NCBI GenBank assembly: GCA_905176665.1
Contig: CAJINA010000167.1
Span: 32,478 to 96,477 of the forward strand
Length of the DNA stretch: 64,000 bases
DNA from: Olavius algarvensis Delta 4 endosymbiont
Lineage (GTDB): Bacteria > Desulfobacterota > Desulfobacteria > Desulfobacterales > CAJINA01
Direction: 5' to 3'
Position 1 is the stretch's first letter; each line of letters begins with the position of its first letter. The position numbers and the translations under genes are program-made. The notes under the pieces were generated by a model. The model searched no databases and had not been told where the DNA came from. It saw only the letters and a program-made list of their open reading frames with translations. Positions 26,146-35,188 of the stretch are shown in pieces.

Positions 26146-27435
26146 ATGCCGAAAACGTTTATGCCCGGGTTCAGTAACCGGGAAGAATTACTGAGCCACC
26201 AGCTGCGGGGTCTCCAGTGGACCATCCAACACGCTTACCACGGTTCGCCCTTCTACCGTGAAAGGCTGACCGCGGCCGGCATTCAGCCGGACGACATCAC
26301 GTCATTGGACGATCTGCGCAAGCTGCCGTTTACGACCGCCGATGACCTCCGCCGGGGCTACCCCCTGCCGCTGCTGTCGGTACCGGAGGCGGAGATTCTC
26401 CGCATTCATGCCTCCTCGGGTACGACCGGCAAGAAGAAGGTCCTGGCCTACACCCGCAAGGACCTCGATGACTGGGTGCACTTTTTCGCCCGCTGCTACG
26501 AAATGGCTGACCTGACACCCATGGACCGGGTTCAGATTGCCGTGGGGTATGGCGTCTGGACCGCCGGGGCCGGCTTTCAATTGGGATGCGAAGCGTTCGG
26601 CGCCCTGGCCATTCCGGCCGGGCCGGGCAACGTCGACCTGCAATGCCAGCTTCTCATCGATCTGCAGTCCACCGTCATGTGCTGCACCGCTTCGATGGGG
26701 TTGTTGATAGCCGAAGAGATTGCCCGCCGGGGCCTGAAGGATAACATCGCGCTGCGCAAGATGATCTTCGGGTCGGAACGCAGCTCAGATGCCATGCGAG
26801 CCCGGATAAAGGACCTGCTGGGCCTGGAAGATATGTTCGATATTACCGGCATGACGGAATTATACGGTCCCGGAACAGGGCTGGACTGCTCCCGCCATGA
26901 AGGCATCCATTACTGGGCCGATTATTACATCCTGGAAATTCTAAACCCCGAAACACTGGAACCGGTGCAGCCCGGCGAACCGGGCGAGATGGTCGTCACG
27001 ACCATCGCCAAGGAAGCCGCCCCCCTGATCCGGTATCGCACCCGCGACCTGACCCGGGCCATCGCAAGGCCCTGCTCCTGCGGTAGCGTGTTGCCCATGC
27101 ACGATCGCATCCTGGGAAGATCCGACGACATGTTTATCTTCCGGGCAGTCAATATCTACCCGGGACAAATCGATGAAGTCCTGTCGACGATTCCGGAGAT
27201 CAGTTGTGAGTACCAGGTCCGCCTGGACCGCCGCGCTGACGGCAAGGAGTACATGACCCTCAAAGTGGAATGCGATTTGGCCGCCGACCAGGGAAATTAT
27301 ACGGAGATAGCCGCGACGGTGGCGAGCAAGATAAAAAGCAGTATCATGGTTTCCAGCGAGGTGGAAGTCGTTGCGTACGGCGCCCTGCCCCGTTCGGAAA
27401 GAAAATCGAAACGGTTTTTCGATAACCGGGCCTAA
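26146..27435 (+). CDS. paaK: Phenylacetate-CoA ligase family adenylate-forming enzyme
   Basis: A 429-residue acyl-adenylate ligase making an (aryl)acyl-CoA from a carboxylic acid, ATP and CoA. PaaK-type features: a short N-terminus with YHGSPFYRERL, the P-loop SSGTTGKKKV, TELYGPGTG, RYRTRDLT and GRSDDMFIFRAVNIYP, the C-terminal hinge. The C-terminus RSERKSKRF contains a candidate catalytic Lys. PaaK homologues act on phenylacetate, indoleacetate and other aryl acids, so the name gives the family only. The gene lies between hyuB and the second molybdenum hydroxylase and is plausibly the activating step. Confidence 0.85.
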   Translation: MPKTFMPGFSNREELLSHQLRGLQWTIQHAYHGSPFYRERLTAAGIQPDDITSLDDLRKLPFTTADDLRRGYPLPLLSVPEAEILRIHASSGTTGKKKVLAYTRKDLDDWVHFFARCYEMADLTPMDRVQIAVGYGVWTAGAGFQLGCEAFGALAIPAGPGNVDLQCQLLIDLQSTVMCCTASMGLLIAEEIARRGLKDNIALRKMIFGSERSSDAMRARIKDLLGLEDMFDITGMTELYGPGTGLDCSRHEGIHYWADYYILEILNPETLEPVQPGEPGEMVVTTIAKEAAPLIRYRTRDLTRAIARPCSCGSVLPMHDRILGRSDDMFIFRAVNIYPGQIDEVLSTIPEISCEYQVRLDRRADGKEYMTLKVECDLAADQGNYTEIAATVASKIKSSIMVSSEVEVVAYGALPRSERKSKRFFDNRA

Positions 27436-27488
27436 ATGGCCAACAAACACTTTTAGCAATGATGCCATAATGCATTAAAGAGGTTCTC

Positions 27489-28379
27489 ATGAACAAGTTT
27501 GAATACCTGGTCCCCCAGACACTGGATGAAGCCGTCTCCATGTACGATGCCCATGGCGATCAGGCGGCCTATATCGCCGGCGGCACGGATATCGTGGTGA
27601 AGATGAAAGAGTACAAAATCTCGCCCGGATATATCATTTCGCTGAAACATGTCCTGCCTCGAAGCGAGCCCCAGCGCGACCGCGAAACAGGCGAATTGAC
27701 GCTGGCCGCGTCGGTCACCCACCGCATGATCGAGAACTCCGCGCTGATAAAAAACGAATACCCCATTTTGCACGATGCCATCGGCAATATCGGCAGCGTG
27801 CAAATCCGCAACGTAGCGACCATCGGCGGCAACCTGGTCAACGCCGTGCCCTCCGCCGACGGGGTCATCCCCCTGATCGCCCTGGATGCAGGGGTCAATA
27901 TCTACGGTGCCAAAGGCAAAAGATCCCTGGCCCTGGTACATTTCTTCACCGGGCCGGGCCAGAACGTCCTGGAGAAGGGCGAGATTCTCGTGGACATCGT
28001 GATCCCGCCGCAGCTGCCCCACACCGGCAGCGCCTATCATAAATTCGGGCGGCGCAAAGCCATGGAACTGCCCATGCTGGGTGTGGGCGTCTTGCTGAGT
28101 CTGGAAGAACGTACCCGGCGCTGTGCCCGGGCGCGGGTCTGTCTGGGGGTCGCCGCACCCACACCGTTTCGCGCCCTGGGGGCGGAACGTTTTTTAGTTG
28201 GTAAAAAGATCGATGACGCCGTCCTTCAGGAGGCCGGAACAATCGCGGCCGAAGAGTCACAGGTGCGTGACAGCATTCGCGGGGTGGCGTGGTACCGGCG
28301 TGAGATGGTTGCCGTTTTAGTACGGCGCATGGGGCAAAAGTGCCTCGAACGGATCAAGACAACGTCTGAGAAAGCATAG
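27489..28379 (+). CDS. FAD-binding subunit of molybdenum hydroxylase (CoxM type)
   Basis: A 296-residue FAD subunit of a xanthine-dehydrogenase-family enzyme. It begins MNKFEYLVPQTLDEAVSMY, has flavin motifs AGGTDIVVKM and IGNIGSVQIRNVATIGGNL, and a C-terminal CO_deh_flav_C domain with RRKAMELPMLGVG. Unlike the HcrB-type protein at 12715 it lacks the four-Cys insertion, so this second enzyme probably works in the oxidative (hydroxylating) direction. It forms the order M-S-L with the next two genes. Confidence 0.92.
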   Translation: MNKFEYLVPQTLDEAVSMYDAHGDQAAYIAGGTDIVVKMKEYKISPGYIISLKHVLPRSEPQRDRETGELTLAASVTHRMIENSALIKNEYPILHDAIGNIGSVQIRNVATIGGNLVNAVPSADGVIPLIALDAGVNIYGAKGKRSLALVHFFTGPGQNVLEKGEILVDIVIPPQLPHTGSAYHKFGRRKAMELPMLGVGVLLSLEERTRRCARARVCLGVAAPTPFRALGAERFLVGKKIDDAVLQEAGTIAAEESQVRDSIRGVAWYRREMVAVLVRRMGQKCLERIKTTSEKA

Positions 28380-28391
28380 GAGGCGGATTGC

Positions 28392-28907
28392 ATGTTTAAC
28401 GAAATCGAATTCACCTGCAACGGCAATCTGACGCGGGTAAAAATAGAGCCGCACTGGACCCTGCTGCATTTATTGCGTGAAGGACTTGGCTTCACGGGCA
28501 CCAAGGAAGGCTGCGGCAGTGGTGAATGCGGCGCCTGTACTGTCATCGTGGATGGGCTGGCGGTCAATGCCTGTATTTATCTGGCGGTTGAAGCCGATGG
28601 GAAAGACATCACGACTGTCGAAGGGTTGGCGGACGCCGACGGGACCCTGCATCCGCTGCAGCAATCATTCGTCGACAACGGCGGCATCCAGTGCGGTTTC
28701 TGCACGCCCGGCATGCTCATGTCGGCCAAGGCCCTTCTGGACGATACCCCGGCGCCCGATGAAACCCAGATCAAGGAAGCGTTGGCCGGCAATATCTGCC
28801 GCTGCACGGGTTACGTGCAAATCTTCGATTCGGTCAAAGCCGCCACCGGCGAAAGCCGCGAGGACATTCGCGTGGTTGCCTGGAAGGACAATGACGAGAG
28901 GCGATAA
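28392..28907 (+). CDS. 2Fe-2S subunit of molybdenum hydroxylase (CoxS type)
   Basis: A 171-residue two-cluster electron-transfer subunit. It has CGSGECGACTV in the plant-type ferredoxin domain and CGFCTPGMLM plus NICRCTGYVQIFD in the helical domain. About 15 residues longer than HcrC at the C-terminus. The gene is 12 bp after the FAD subunit gene and carries GGAGG just upstream of its ATG. It relays electrons from the molybdenum centre in the large subunit encoded at 28974 to FAD. Confidence 0.93.
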   Translation: MFNEIEFTCNGNLTRVKIEPHWTLLHLLREGLGFTGTKEGCGSGECGACTVIVDGLAVNACIYLAVEADGKDITTVEGLADADGTLHPLQQSFVDNGGIQCGFCTPGMLMSAKALLDDTPAPDETQIKEALAGNICRCTGYVQIFDSVKAATGESREDIRVVAWKDNDERR

Positions 28908-28973
28908 ATAAATGATCAGGGTACGCAGAGCCAAGGATCGGCGGCTGTGTGAAAACCAAATAAGGAGTTACAG

Positions 28974-31289
28974 ATGGGTGACCTGAATTATGTTGGCAAG
29001 AGCATTCCCAAGCTGGATGCGGTGGATAAAGCCACCGGAAGGGTACAGTATATCCAGGACCTCAAACGCCCGGGCATGCTCTATGGAAAAATTCTATACA
29101 GCCGCTATCCCCATGCCAAGATCGCCCACATCGACGCCTCCCGGGCCAAACAGCTGCCCGGGGTACGGGTAGTTCTGACCGGTGACGATATCCCGGCCAT
29201 CAGAATGGGGGTTTACAAAGACAATCCGCCCCTGAAGGCCGGCAAGGTCCGCTCCTACCGCGACGAAGTCGCCGCGGTGGCCGCCACGGACCCGGATACG
29301 GCCCGCAAAGCCCTGGAGCTCATCCAGGTAACCTACGAGGCGCTCCCGGGGGTCTTCGATCCGGAAACGGCCATGCAGCCGGAAGCGCCCCTGGTGCACG
29401 AAAACCACAAAACCAATATCCTCAAAATGCCGTGGAAATTGCACTACGGCGACGTGGCGGCCGCCCGCCGGGAGGCCGCCTGGGTGGTAGAAGATCGTTT
29501 TACCACCACCTGGGTTACCCACTGCTGTATGGGCACCAGCGGCGCCATCGCCGAATTCGACCACGCCAATAACCTGACCATCCACACCAATACCCAGATT
29601 CCGTCCCTGGCCCAGAAGGACTTCTTGGGTGTGTTGAAAGCGCTCGGGCTGGAAGAAAAAAGGGTGCGGGTCGTCAAACCCTGCATCGGCGGCGGTTTCG
29701 GCAGTAAGCTGGATACCTACGCCTACGAACACATCGCCATCCTGCTGGCCTACTACGCACGCAAACCCGTGAAGATCCAGTTTGATCGCCGGGAAGAATT
29801 TATCGCGACTTCCACCCGCCAGCCGGCCATTATCCAGATCGCCCAAGGCTGCGACCGCGATCACCGGCTACTGTTCAGAGATGTCTCCATGGTCCTGGAC
29901 AACGGCGCCTATACCAGCTGGGGTGCTACTACGCCTTCGGTGATGATGATGCCGATCACCACCCTGTACAAAGTCCCCAATGTACGCTATGAAGCCAAAT
30001 GCGTTTACACCAACAATACCTATTCTCAGGCCATGCGCGGCTACGGCAATCCCCAGGCGACCTTCGCCATCGAAAGCAGTATGGACATGCTGGCCGAAGC
30101 AGCCGGGATAGACCCGGTAGAACTGCGCCGGATCAACGCCAATGATTCCGGAGATGTATCCACCCAGGGGTTTCGCATTACGACCTGCGGCCTCAAAGAG
30201 TGCCTGGACACGGTCACTGCAAAACTGGCGACCGGTGCAGAAAAAATGCCCGGCGAAGGAATCGGGATCGCCTCCCTCATCCATGTGGGCGGCGGTGCCC
30301 GGGTTTACAAGTCCGACGGCTGCGGCACCATCATCAAGATGGATGACTACGGCAAAGCCAATGTCTTCACGGGGGCCTCGGACATGGGCCAAGGAGCCGA
30401 CACCATCATTGCCCAGATTGTGGCCGAAGAGCTGGGTCTGCGGATAGAAGACATCCACGTGATCCACTCGGATACGGACGTCTGCCCCTGGGATGTGGGC
30501 GCCCACGCCAGCCGCACCACATTTGTGGCCGGCAACTCGGCGCTGGGAGCCGCCCGCCAAATAAAAACCCGGTTGTTCGAAATGGCGGCGGATCAGCTCG
30601 AGGTGCCCGTGCAGGCCCTGGCTGCCCGTGACCGCCACATCTTCATCAAGGACAACCCGGACAAGGGCCTGGAAATCGGCAAACTGATGCGTAAGGCCCA
30701 TTTCAGCCATGGGGGCCAGATGCTTACCGGCGAATGTTTTTACGATCCGGAAAACGAAAACCTGGGGCGGGATTTCCGGGGCAACCTGTCCATGACGTAT
30801 ACCTTCGGTACCCACGGCGTGCGGGTTAAGGTCGATGAAGAAACCGGTAAAGTCGACATTCTACAGTATATCGCCGCCCATGACGTCGGCAAGGCGATCA
30901 ACCCGTTATTGCTGGAAGGGCAGGTGTACGGCGGCGTTCTCATGGGAATCGGCTATGCGCTGACCGAGCAGGTAATTTTGGAAAAGGGCGAGATGATGAA
31001 CCCCAACTTCCGGGATTACAAAATCCTGACCGCCAAGGACGCGATCGCTATCGAAGCGCCGGTCCTGGAAACAGCCGATAAAGACGGTCCCTACGGCGCC
31101 AAGGGGATCGGGGAGCCGGGCTGCGTGCCCACCGCCCCCGCCATCGCCAATGCCGTCTATGATGCCATCGGCGTACGGATCAAAGACCTGCCCATCACGC
31201 CGGAAAAGGTCCTGGCGGCCATCAAGAAGAAAAAGGGGATTACTACCTGCGGCATAGACCCGCTGACCGAAAAAGCGGAAATCTGCTGA
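28974..31289 (+). CDS. Molybdenum-binding large subunit of xanthine dehydrogenase family
   Basis: A 771-residue molybdopterin subunit with the order of motifs of XDH-type hydroxylases: GGGFGSKLD (Mo-cofactor loop), QAMRGYGNPQ (substrate and Mo side), DMGQGADTI, and C-terminal GIGEPG with the catalytic Glu. It hydroxylates a carbon next to a heteroatom in an N-heterocycle, purine or aldehyde. It lacks the AYRCSFR loop of CO dehydrogenase. YqeB, YqeC and XdhC homologues downstream imply the selenium-modified Mo cofactor found in nicotinate- and purine-hydroxylating enzymes. That is inference from context, since the selenium is not encoded. The last residues TCGIDPLTEKAEIC are an uncommon tail. 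Confidence 0.9.
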   Translation: MGDLNYVGKSIPKLDAVDKATGRVQYIQDLKRPGMLYGKILYSRYPHAKIAHIDASRAKQLPGVRVVLTGDDIPAIRMGVYKDNPPLKAGKVRSYRDEVAAVAATDPDTARKALELIQVTYEALPGVFDPETAMQPEAPLVHENHKTNILKMPWKLHYGDVAAARREAAWVVEDRFTTTWVTHCCMGTSGAIAEFDHANNLTIHTNTQIPSLAQKDFLGVLKALGLEEKRVRVVKPCIGGGFGSKLDTYAYEHIAILLAYYARKPVKIQFDRREEFIATSTRQPAIIQIAQGCDRDHRLLFRDVSMVLDNGAYTSWGATTPSVMMMPITTLYKVPNVRYEAKCVYTNNTYSQAMRGYGNPQATFAIESSMDMLAEAAGIDPVELRRINANDSGDVSTQGFRITTCGLKECLDTVTAKLATGAEKMPGEGIGIASLIHVGGGARVYKSDGCGTIIKMDDYGKANVFTGASDMGQGADTIIAQIVAEELGLRIEDIHVIHSDTDVCPWDVGAHASRTTFVAGNSALGAARQIKTRLFEMAADQLEVPVQALAARDRHIFIKDNPDKGLEIGKLMRKAHFSHGGQMLTGECFYDPENENLGRDFRGNLSMTYTFGTHGVRVKVDEETGKVDILQYIAAHDVGKAINPLLLEGQVYGGVLMGIGYALTEQVILEKGEMMNPNFRDYKILTAKDAIAIEAPVLETADKDGPYGAKGIGEPGCVPTAPAIANAVYDAIGVRIKDLPITPEKVLAAIKKKKGITTCGIDPLTEKAEIC

Positions 31290-31344
31290 GAAACCAGGAT
31301 TTCACTGTGTTTACCTGGCTCGTTGTTACCCATAAAGAGGGATG

Positions 31345-31563
31345 GAACCCGTCTCAAAAAAACGGATTTTGGTTCAAAATGACGCGAAGCTAATGCCTAA
31401 CGTGGTGCAAGGCGGATGCGAGGTGCCCCGCGTTGCGGGACTTCCCGCTTGATATATTCCTCGATGGTGGGTCGCAACCCGGAGGAATACTGGCGTATTT
31501 TGAGGACTTGAACCGAGCGCCCAACGCTGAGTTTGGACCAAAAGACTTTTTTTAGATGGGTTC
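31345..31563. repeat. Fold-back element, TCTCAAAAA family, long copy
   Basis: Its ends are GAACCCGTCTCAAAAAAA and TTTTTTTAGATGGGTTC, which are inverted and nearly identical. Inside, AACGGATTTTGGTTCAA and GCGGGACTTCCCGC recur in the copy at 53.6 kb. It fills the 301-bp gap between the molybdenum subunit gene and dctP and has no coding potential. It may act as a terminator or insulator before the TRAP operon. Confidence 0.75.
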
Positions 31564-31590
31564 AACATAACTTTAACAAGGAGGTACCCG

Positions 31591-32613
31591 ATGAACAAGA
31601 AAGTGATTCTTTCGCTGGCTGTGATCTTCATGGGGGCGGCCTGCATCACCGCCTTCACCGTCCCGGCTGCCTTGGCCGGCCCCATTCAACTGAGCTACGC
31701 AAACTTCCCGCCGGCACCGACTTTCCCGTGTGTACAGATGGAAAGATGGAAAAAAGAGGTGGAAAAACACACCAACGGCAAAGTCAAGGTCAACACCTAT
31801 CCCGGCAGCACTCTTTTGGGCGCCAAGAACAGGATGGACGGCGTCATTGCCGGCCAGGCCGACATCGGCAACCTCTGCATGGCCTACCAGCCGGGGCGTT
31901 TCGTGGTCACCAACGCCACCAGCCTGCCTCTGGGCATCCCCAATTCGCGCGTGGGCAGCCTGGCCTTGCTGAATCTCTACAAGAAGTATAAACCGGCCCC
32001 GTTTGCCAAGGTCAAGGCACTGGCCATGTTCACGACGGCCCCCACCAATATCATGTCCAAGGTCCCGGTGCGCAGCCTGGACGATATCAAGGGCCTGGAC
32101 CTGCGCGCATCCGGTGGAGCGGCCCAGATTCTGGGCGCCTGGGGCGCCAACCCGGTGGGCATGCCCATGCCGCAGACCGTGGAGGCCCTCCAGAAAGGTA
32201 CGGTCAAGGGGCTGTTCTCTTCGCTGGAATCCATGAAGGATTTCAAGTTTGCGGAAATGTGCAAATACGTGACCATGACTGAAACCGTGATCTATCCTTT
32301 TGCCGTGGTCATGAATATGGACTCCTGGAATGCCCTGCCCGCCGATGTCCAGAAAGTGATGAACGATCTCGTGGTGGAACAATCCGAATGGACCGGCAAT
32401 TATATGGACAACCACGTGAACAAAGCCGTGGCCTGGTCCAAGTCCCAACAAGGGGTGGAGTTCATCAAACTATCCAAAAAGGAAAAGGCCCAGTGGGATG
32501 CCAAGCTGGAATTTCTGACGGACAAATGGGTCAAGGGCGCCCAGGCCAAAGGCCTGCCGGCCCAGAACATCGTGGATTACATGGATATGCTGATCAATAA
32601 ATACTCCATGTAG
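31591..32613 (+). CDS. dctP: TRAP transporter solute-binding protein
   Basis: The periplasmic receptor (340 residues) of a tripartite ATP-independent transporter. A Sec signal peptide is clear: MNKKVILSLAVIFMG to about AALAGP at residue 29. DctP-fold features are WKKEVEKHTNGKVKV, DIKGLDLRASGGAAQ (the Arg usually binds the ligand carboxylate) and TETVIYPFAVVMN. It has a strong ribosome site, AAGGAGG. TRAP receptors mostly take organic acids, so this probably imports the substrate of the catabolic island. The ligand is not predictable. Confidence 0.93.
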   Translation: MNKKVILSLAVIFMGAACITAFTVPAALAGPIQLSYANFPPAPTFPCVQMERWKKEVEKHTNGKVKVNTYPGSTLLGAKNRMDGVIAGQADIGNLCMAYQPGRFVVTNATSLPLGIPNSRVGSLALLNLYKKYKPAPFAKVKALAMFTTAPTNIMSKVPVRSLDDIKGLDLRASGGAAQILGAWGANPVGMPMPQTVEALQKGTVKGLFSSLESMKDFKFAEMCKYVTMTETVIYPFAVVMNMDSWNALPADVQKVMNDLVVEQSEWTGNYMDNHVNKAVAWSKSQQGVEFIKLSKKEKAQWDAKLEFLTDKWVKGAQAKGLPAQNIVDYMDMLINKYSM

Positions 32614-32641
32614 AACCGTTTACCTTGCGCGGGTGACAAAG

Positions 32642-32686
32642 GCCCGAACGGAGTGCGGCCACCAGGCGCCCCTCGTTCGGGCTTTT
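32642..32686 (+). terminator. Intercistronic hairpin-terminator between dctP and dctQ
   Basis: GCCCGAACG (32642-32650) pairs with CGTTCGGGC (32674-32682), and the stem is followed by TTTT. It lies between the receptor gene and the membrane subunit genes, a place where partial termination raises the amount of receptor over permease. Confidence 0.75.
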
Positions 32687-32717
32687 ACAGGCCGCCAAAA
32701 CTGCCGAAAGGCTGGTC

Positions 32718-33209
32718 ATGCGCTATTTAGACAGGCTCAATCAGGTACTCATCAGGCTGCTGACTGTCATCGGCGGCTTTTTTCTGGTCGCTATGGTGCT
32801 GTTGATCTGCGCCAATATCTTCTCCCGGAACGTTTGGGTACCCATCAAAGGCACCTTTGAACTGATGGGTTTTTTCGGCGCCGTGGTCACCGCGTTCGCC
32901 CTGGGCTATACCCAGGCAGGTAAAGGCCATATCGCCGTGGATGTATTGATCAACACTTTTTCAGCAAAAACCCGCCGGCTGCTGCAAATGGTCAACAACG
33001 GGATTTGCACCGTATTTTTTGGAATTGCCGCCTGGCAAATCGCCGTGAAGGCCACGACCCTGATGAAAACCGGCGAGGTAACCGAAACCCTCAGAATAAT
33101 TTACTACCCCTTTACCTATGCCGTGGCCTTCGGGTGCCTGGTGCTGGCCCTGGTCATGCTGACGGATCTTCTGAAAAATCTAACCCCGCCAAAGGAGCGT
33201 GAATCTTGA
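32718..33209 (+). CDS. dctQ: TRAP transporter small membrane subunit
   Basis: A 163-residue protein with four predicted membrane helices (about residues 10-32, 45-65, 85-105, 127-148), the DctQ topology. Family features include NIFSRNVW after the first helix and FELMGFFGAVVTAFALGY in the second region. It is the scaffold between receptor and DctM. Its stop overlaps the dctM start by 4 bp, showing translational coupling. Confidence 0.9.
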   Translation: MRYLDRLNQVLIRLLTVIGGFFLVAMVLLICANIFSRNVWVPIKGTFELMGFFGAVVTAFALGYTQAGKGHIAVDVLINTFSAKTRRLLQMVNNGICTVFFGIAAWQIAVKATTLMKTGEVTETLRIIYYPFTYAVAFGCLVLALVMLTDLLKNLTPPKERES

Positions 33210-34510
33210 GCCTAGCCGCCATCGGAATTTCCGGTATCATCATCCTGCTGCTCATTCTCTTTTTGCTGGGTATGCCCGTTGGGTTTGCCATGGGTCTGGT
33301 GGGGTTTTGCGGTTTCTGCTACGTGATTTCCTTTAAGGCCGGATTGAATATGTTGGGTTCGGTCCTGTGGGACACGTACTCCAAATACGGTCTGACCGTC
33401 ATCCCGCTGTTTATCTTCATGGGTCAGGTGGCCTTTTATTCCGGCGTCAATGAAAAACTCTACAAAGCCGCCTATAAATGGGTGGGACAGATACGCGGCG
33501 GGATCGCCATGGCAACGGTAATGGCCTGTTCGGCGTTTGCCGCCATCTGTGGATCCAATGCGGCGACCGCGGCTACCATGACAACCGTAGCCCTGCCGCA
33601 GATGGACAAGTACGGCTACAATTCGAAGTTGAGCACCGGCGCCATTGCCTGCGGCAGCACCCTGGGGGTGGTCATTCCCCCCAGCGTGGTATTGATTATC
33701 ATCGGCCTTTCGACCGAGCAATCCATCGCCAAGCTGTTTTACGGCGGCATCGGCGCCGGAGTGTTGCTGGCCCTGCTCCTGATGGCGACCATCTATGTCG
33801 TCTGTCGCCGGCACCCGGATTGGGGGCCGGTGGGGCCCAAAACCGGTTTCATGGAAAAGATAAAGGGGCTGTCCGGCGCTTTCGAGATGCTGGTCCTGTT
33901 CTCCATCGTCATGCTGGGCTTATACTTCGGTTATTTCACGCCCACCGAAGCCGGAGCGGTGGGCTCGCTGTTCGCAGTGCTGATCAGTGCCCTCCAGCGC
34001 CGCCTGACCTGGAAAGGGTTGCTGCTGTCCATCACCGACACCCTGCGGATCTCCTGCATGGTTATCATGATCGTGGCCGGGGCCATGATCTTCGGCCGGT
34101 TCCTGGCGGTGACCCGGATCCCGTTCGACATCGCCGCCTGGGTGGTCGACCTGCCCGTGGGCGGAGCGGTGATCATGGGCATCATTTTCACCATCTACAT
34201 TATCGGCGGCGCTGTCATGGATGCCCTGGCACTCCTGCTGATCACGATCCCGATCTTTTTTCCGGTTGCCCGACAGCTGGGGTATGACCCCGTTTGGTTC
34301 GGCGTCACCATTACGGTGGTGACCACGCTCGGGGCCGTGACCCCGCCGGTGGGCGCAACAACCTATGTGGTCGGCGGCATGGCCAAGGATGTCCCCCTGG
34401 AAGATGTGTTCAAGGGGGTGACATATTTTCTGCCGGCCTATATCTTATGTGTGATCATTCTGATGATCTTCCCGGGCCTTGTGCTCTACTTGCCGGGACT
34501 TTTGAAATAG
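33206..34510 (+). CDS. dctM: TRAP transporter large permease subunit
   Basis: A 434-residue multi-spanning permease that carries solute with sodium or proton symport. Typical DctM features: LGMPVGFAMGLVG, CSAFAAICGSNAATAATM, GSTLGVVIPPSVVLIIIG, FTPTEAGAVGS and AVTPPVGATTYVV. It starts at TTG 33206, overlapping dctQ, with AAAGGAG 8 bp upstream. Its last 66 bp overlap the 3' end of the convergent mocA gene. Confidence 0.93.
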   Translation: MSLAAIGISGIIILLLILFLLGMPVGFAMGLVGFCGFCYVISFKAGLNMLGSVLWDTYSKYGLTVIPLFIFMGQVAFYSGVNEKLYKAAYKWVGQIRGGIAMATVMACSAFAAICGSNAATAATMTTVALPQMDKYGYNSKLSTGAIACGSTLGVVIPPSVVLIIIGLSTEQSIAKLFYGGIGAGVLLALLLMATIYVVCRRHPDWGPVGPKTGFMEKIKGLSGAFEMLVLFSIVMLGLYFGYFTPTEAGAVGSLFAVLISALQRRLTWKGLLLSITDTLRISCMVIMIVAGAMIFGRFLAVTRIPFDIAAWVVDLPVGGAVIMGIIFTIYIIGGAVMDALALLLITIPIFFPVARQLGYDPVWFGVTITVVTTLGAVTPPVGATTYVVGGMAKDVPLEDVFKGVTYFLPAYILCVIILMIFPGLVLYLPGLLK

Positions 34511-35113
34511 GGTTTCAACCCGGACAAGATCTTCCGGGGTATCCACATCCAGGAAAACATCCGGACGCTCGACGTCTATGTACAGGACATCTTCCGGCTG
34601 GGAGGCAATGATACCCCGGGCGCCGGTGTCCCCGGAAATGCTCAGTAGGCGGTTATAATAAGTCGAGTTGAAAAGGGTAGGATTTTTCCGCTGCCCGTGA
34701 CAGCGCGGCACGCAGATACCCCGGTCGGACCGATAGAAATGCTCGATCAGCAGGTTTATGGTGGCTGTATCCAGGAGCGGTTGATCGGCCAGGATAAACA
34801 TACAGGCCGGAAAGCCTGACCGCACCGCCCGAACGCCGTGATGCAAAGAACGGCTCTGCCCGCGGCGATAGTCGGGATTGCGCACGAGCTTTAAGCGGGG
34901 CGCATTCAGCCGCTCACCCAAAATGGCCTGGATCTCATCCCGGCAATGCCCCAGAACCAGGGTGACGTTGTCCAGCTCGGATTTCAGGGCGGCATCGACC
35001 ACGCGGTTTAGAATATACGCATCGCCGATTTTCAAAAGCTGCTTGGGCCGTCCGAGTCTGCGCGACATGCCGGCTGCCAGGACAATGCCTGCGATGGGAC
35101 CTGTGTTGGGCAT
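34445..35113 (-). CDS. mocA: Molybdenum cofactor cytidylyltransferase (MocA/MobA-like)
   Basis: A 222-residue nucleotidyltransferase that attaches CMP to Mo-molybdopterin to make the MCD cofactor used by xanthine-dehydrogenase-family enzymes. Visible: IVLAAGMSRRLGRPKQLLKIG (nucleotide-binding signature; the Arg-Leu-Gly-Arg-Pro-Lys block), FILADQPLL (metal-binding Asp) and a later LDVDTPEDL. The gene is opposite in strand to its neighbours and overlaps dctM tail to tail by 66 bp. It clearly serves the two molybdenum enzymes of this island. Confidence 0.88.
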   Translation of the reverse strand: MPNTGPIAGIVLAAGMSRRLGRPKQLLKIGDAYILNRVVDAALKSELDNVTLVLGHCRDEIQAILGERLNAPRLKLVRNPDYRRGQSRSLHHGVRAVRSGFPACMFILADQPLLDTATINLLIEHFYRSDRGICVPRCHGQRKNPTLFNSTYYNRLLSISGDTGARGIIASQPEDVLYIDVERPDVFLDVDTPEDLVRVETLFQKSRQVEHKAREDHQNDHT

Positions 35114-35188
35114 GGGCTGGCTGCCTCCCTGCTGGTTTTTAGGTGTGCCGGCGGCACCGATTTCCTTAAAACTATTTAATCAAATATA

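Noticed and set aside
29868..30815. 315-codon minus-strand ORF opposite the molybdenum subunit gene
   Set aside because: Antisense shadow; no motif and no independent ribosome site.
28974..31289. Aerobic-type CO dehydrogenase (CoxL)
   Set aside because: The active-site loop reads QAMRGYG, not the AYRCSFR loop of true CO dehydrogenase. The subunit belongs to the wider xanthine dehydrogenase family.
31345..31563. Insertion sequence remnant
   Set aside because: It has inverted ends but no transposase coding remnant in any frame, so it is kept as a fold-back repeat.
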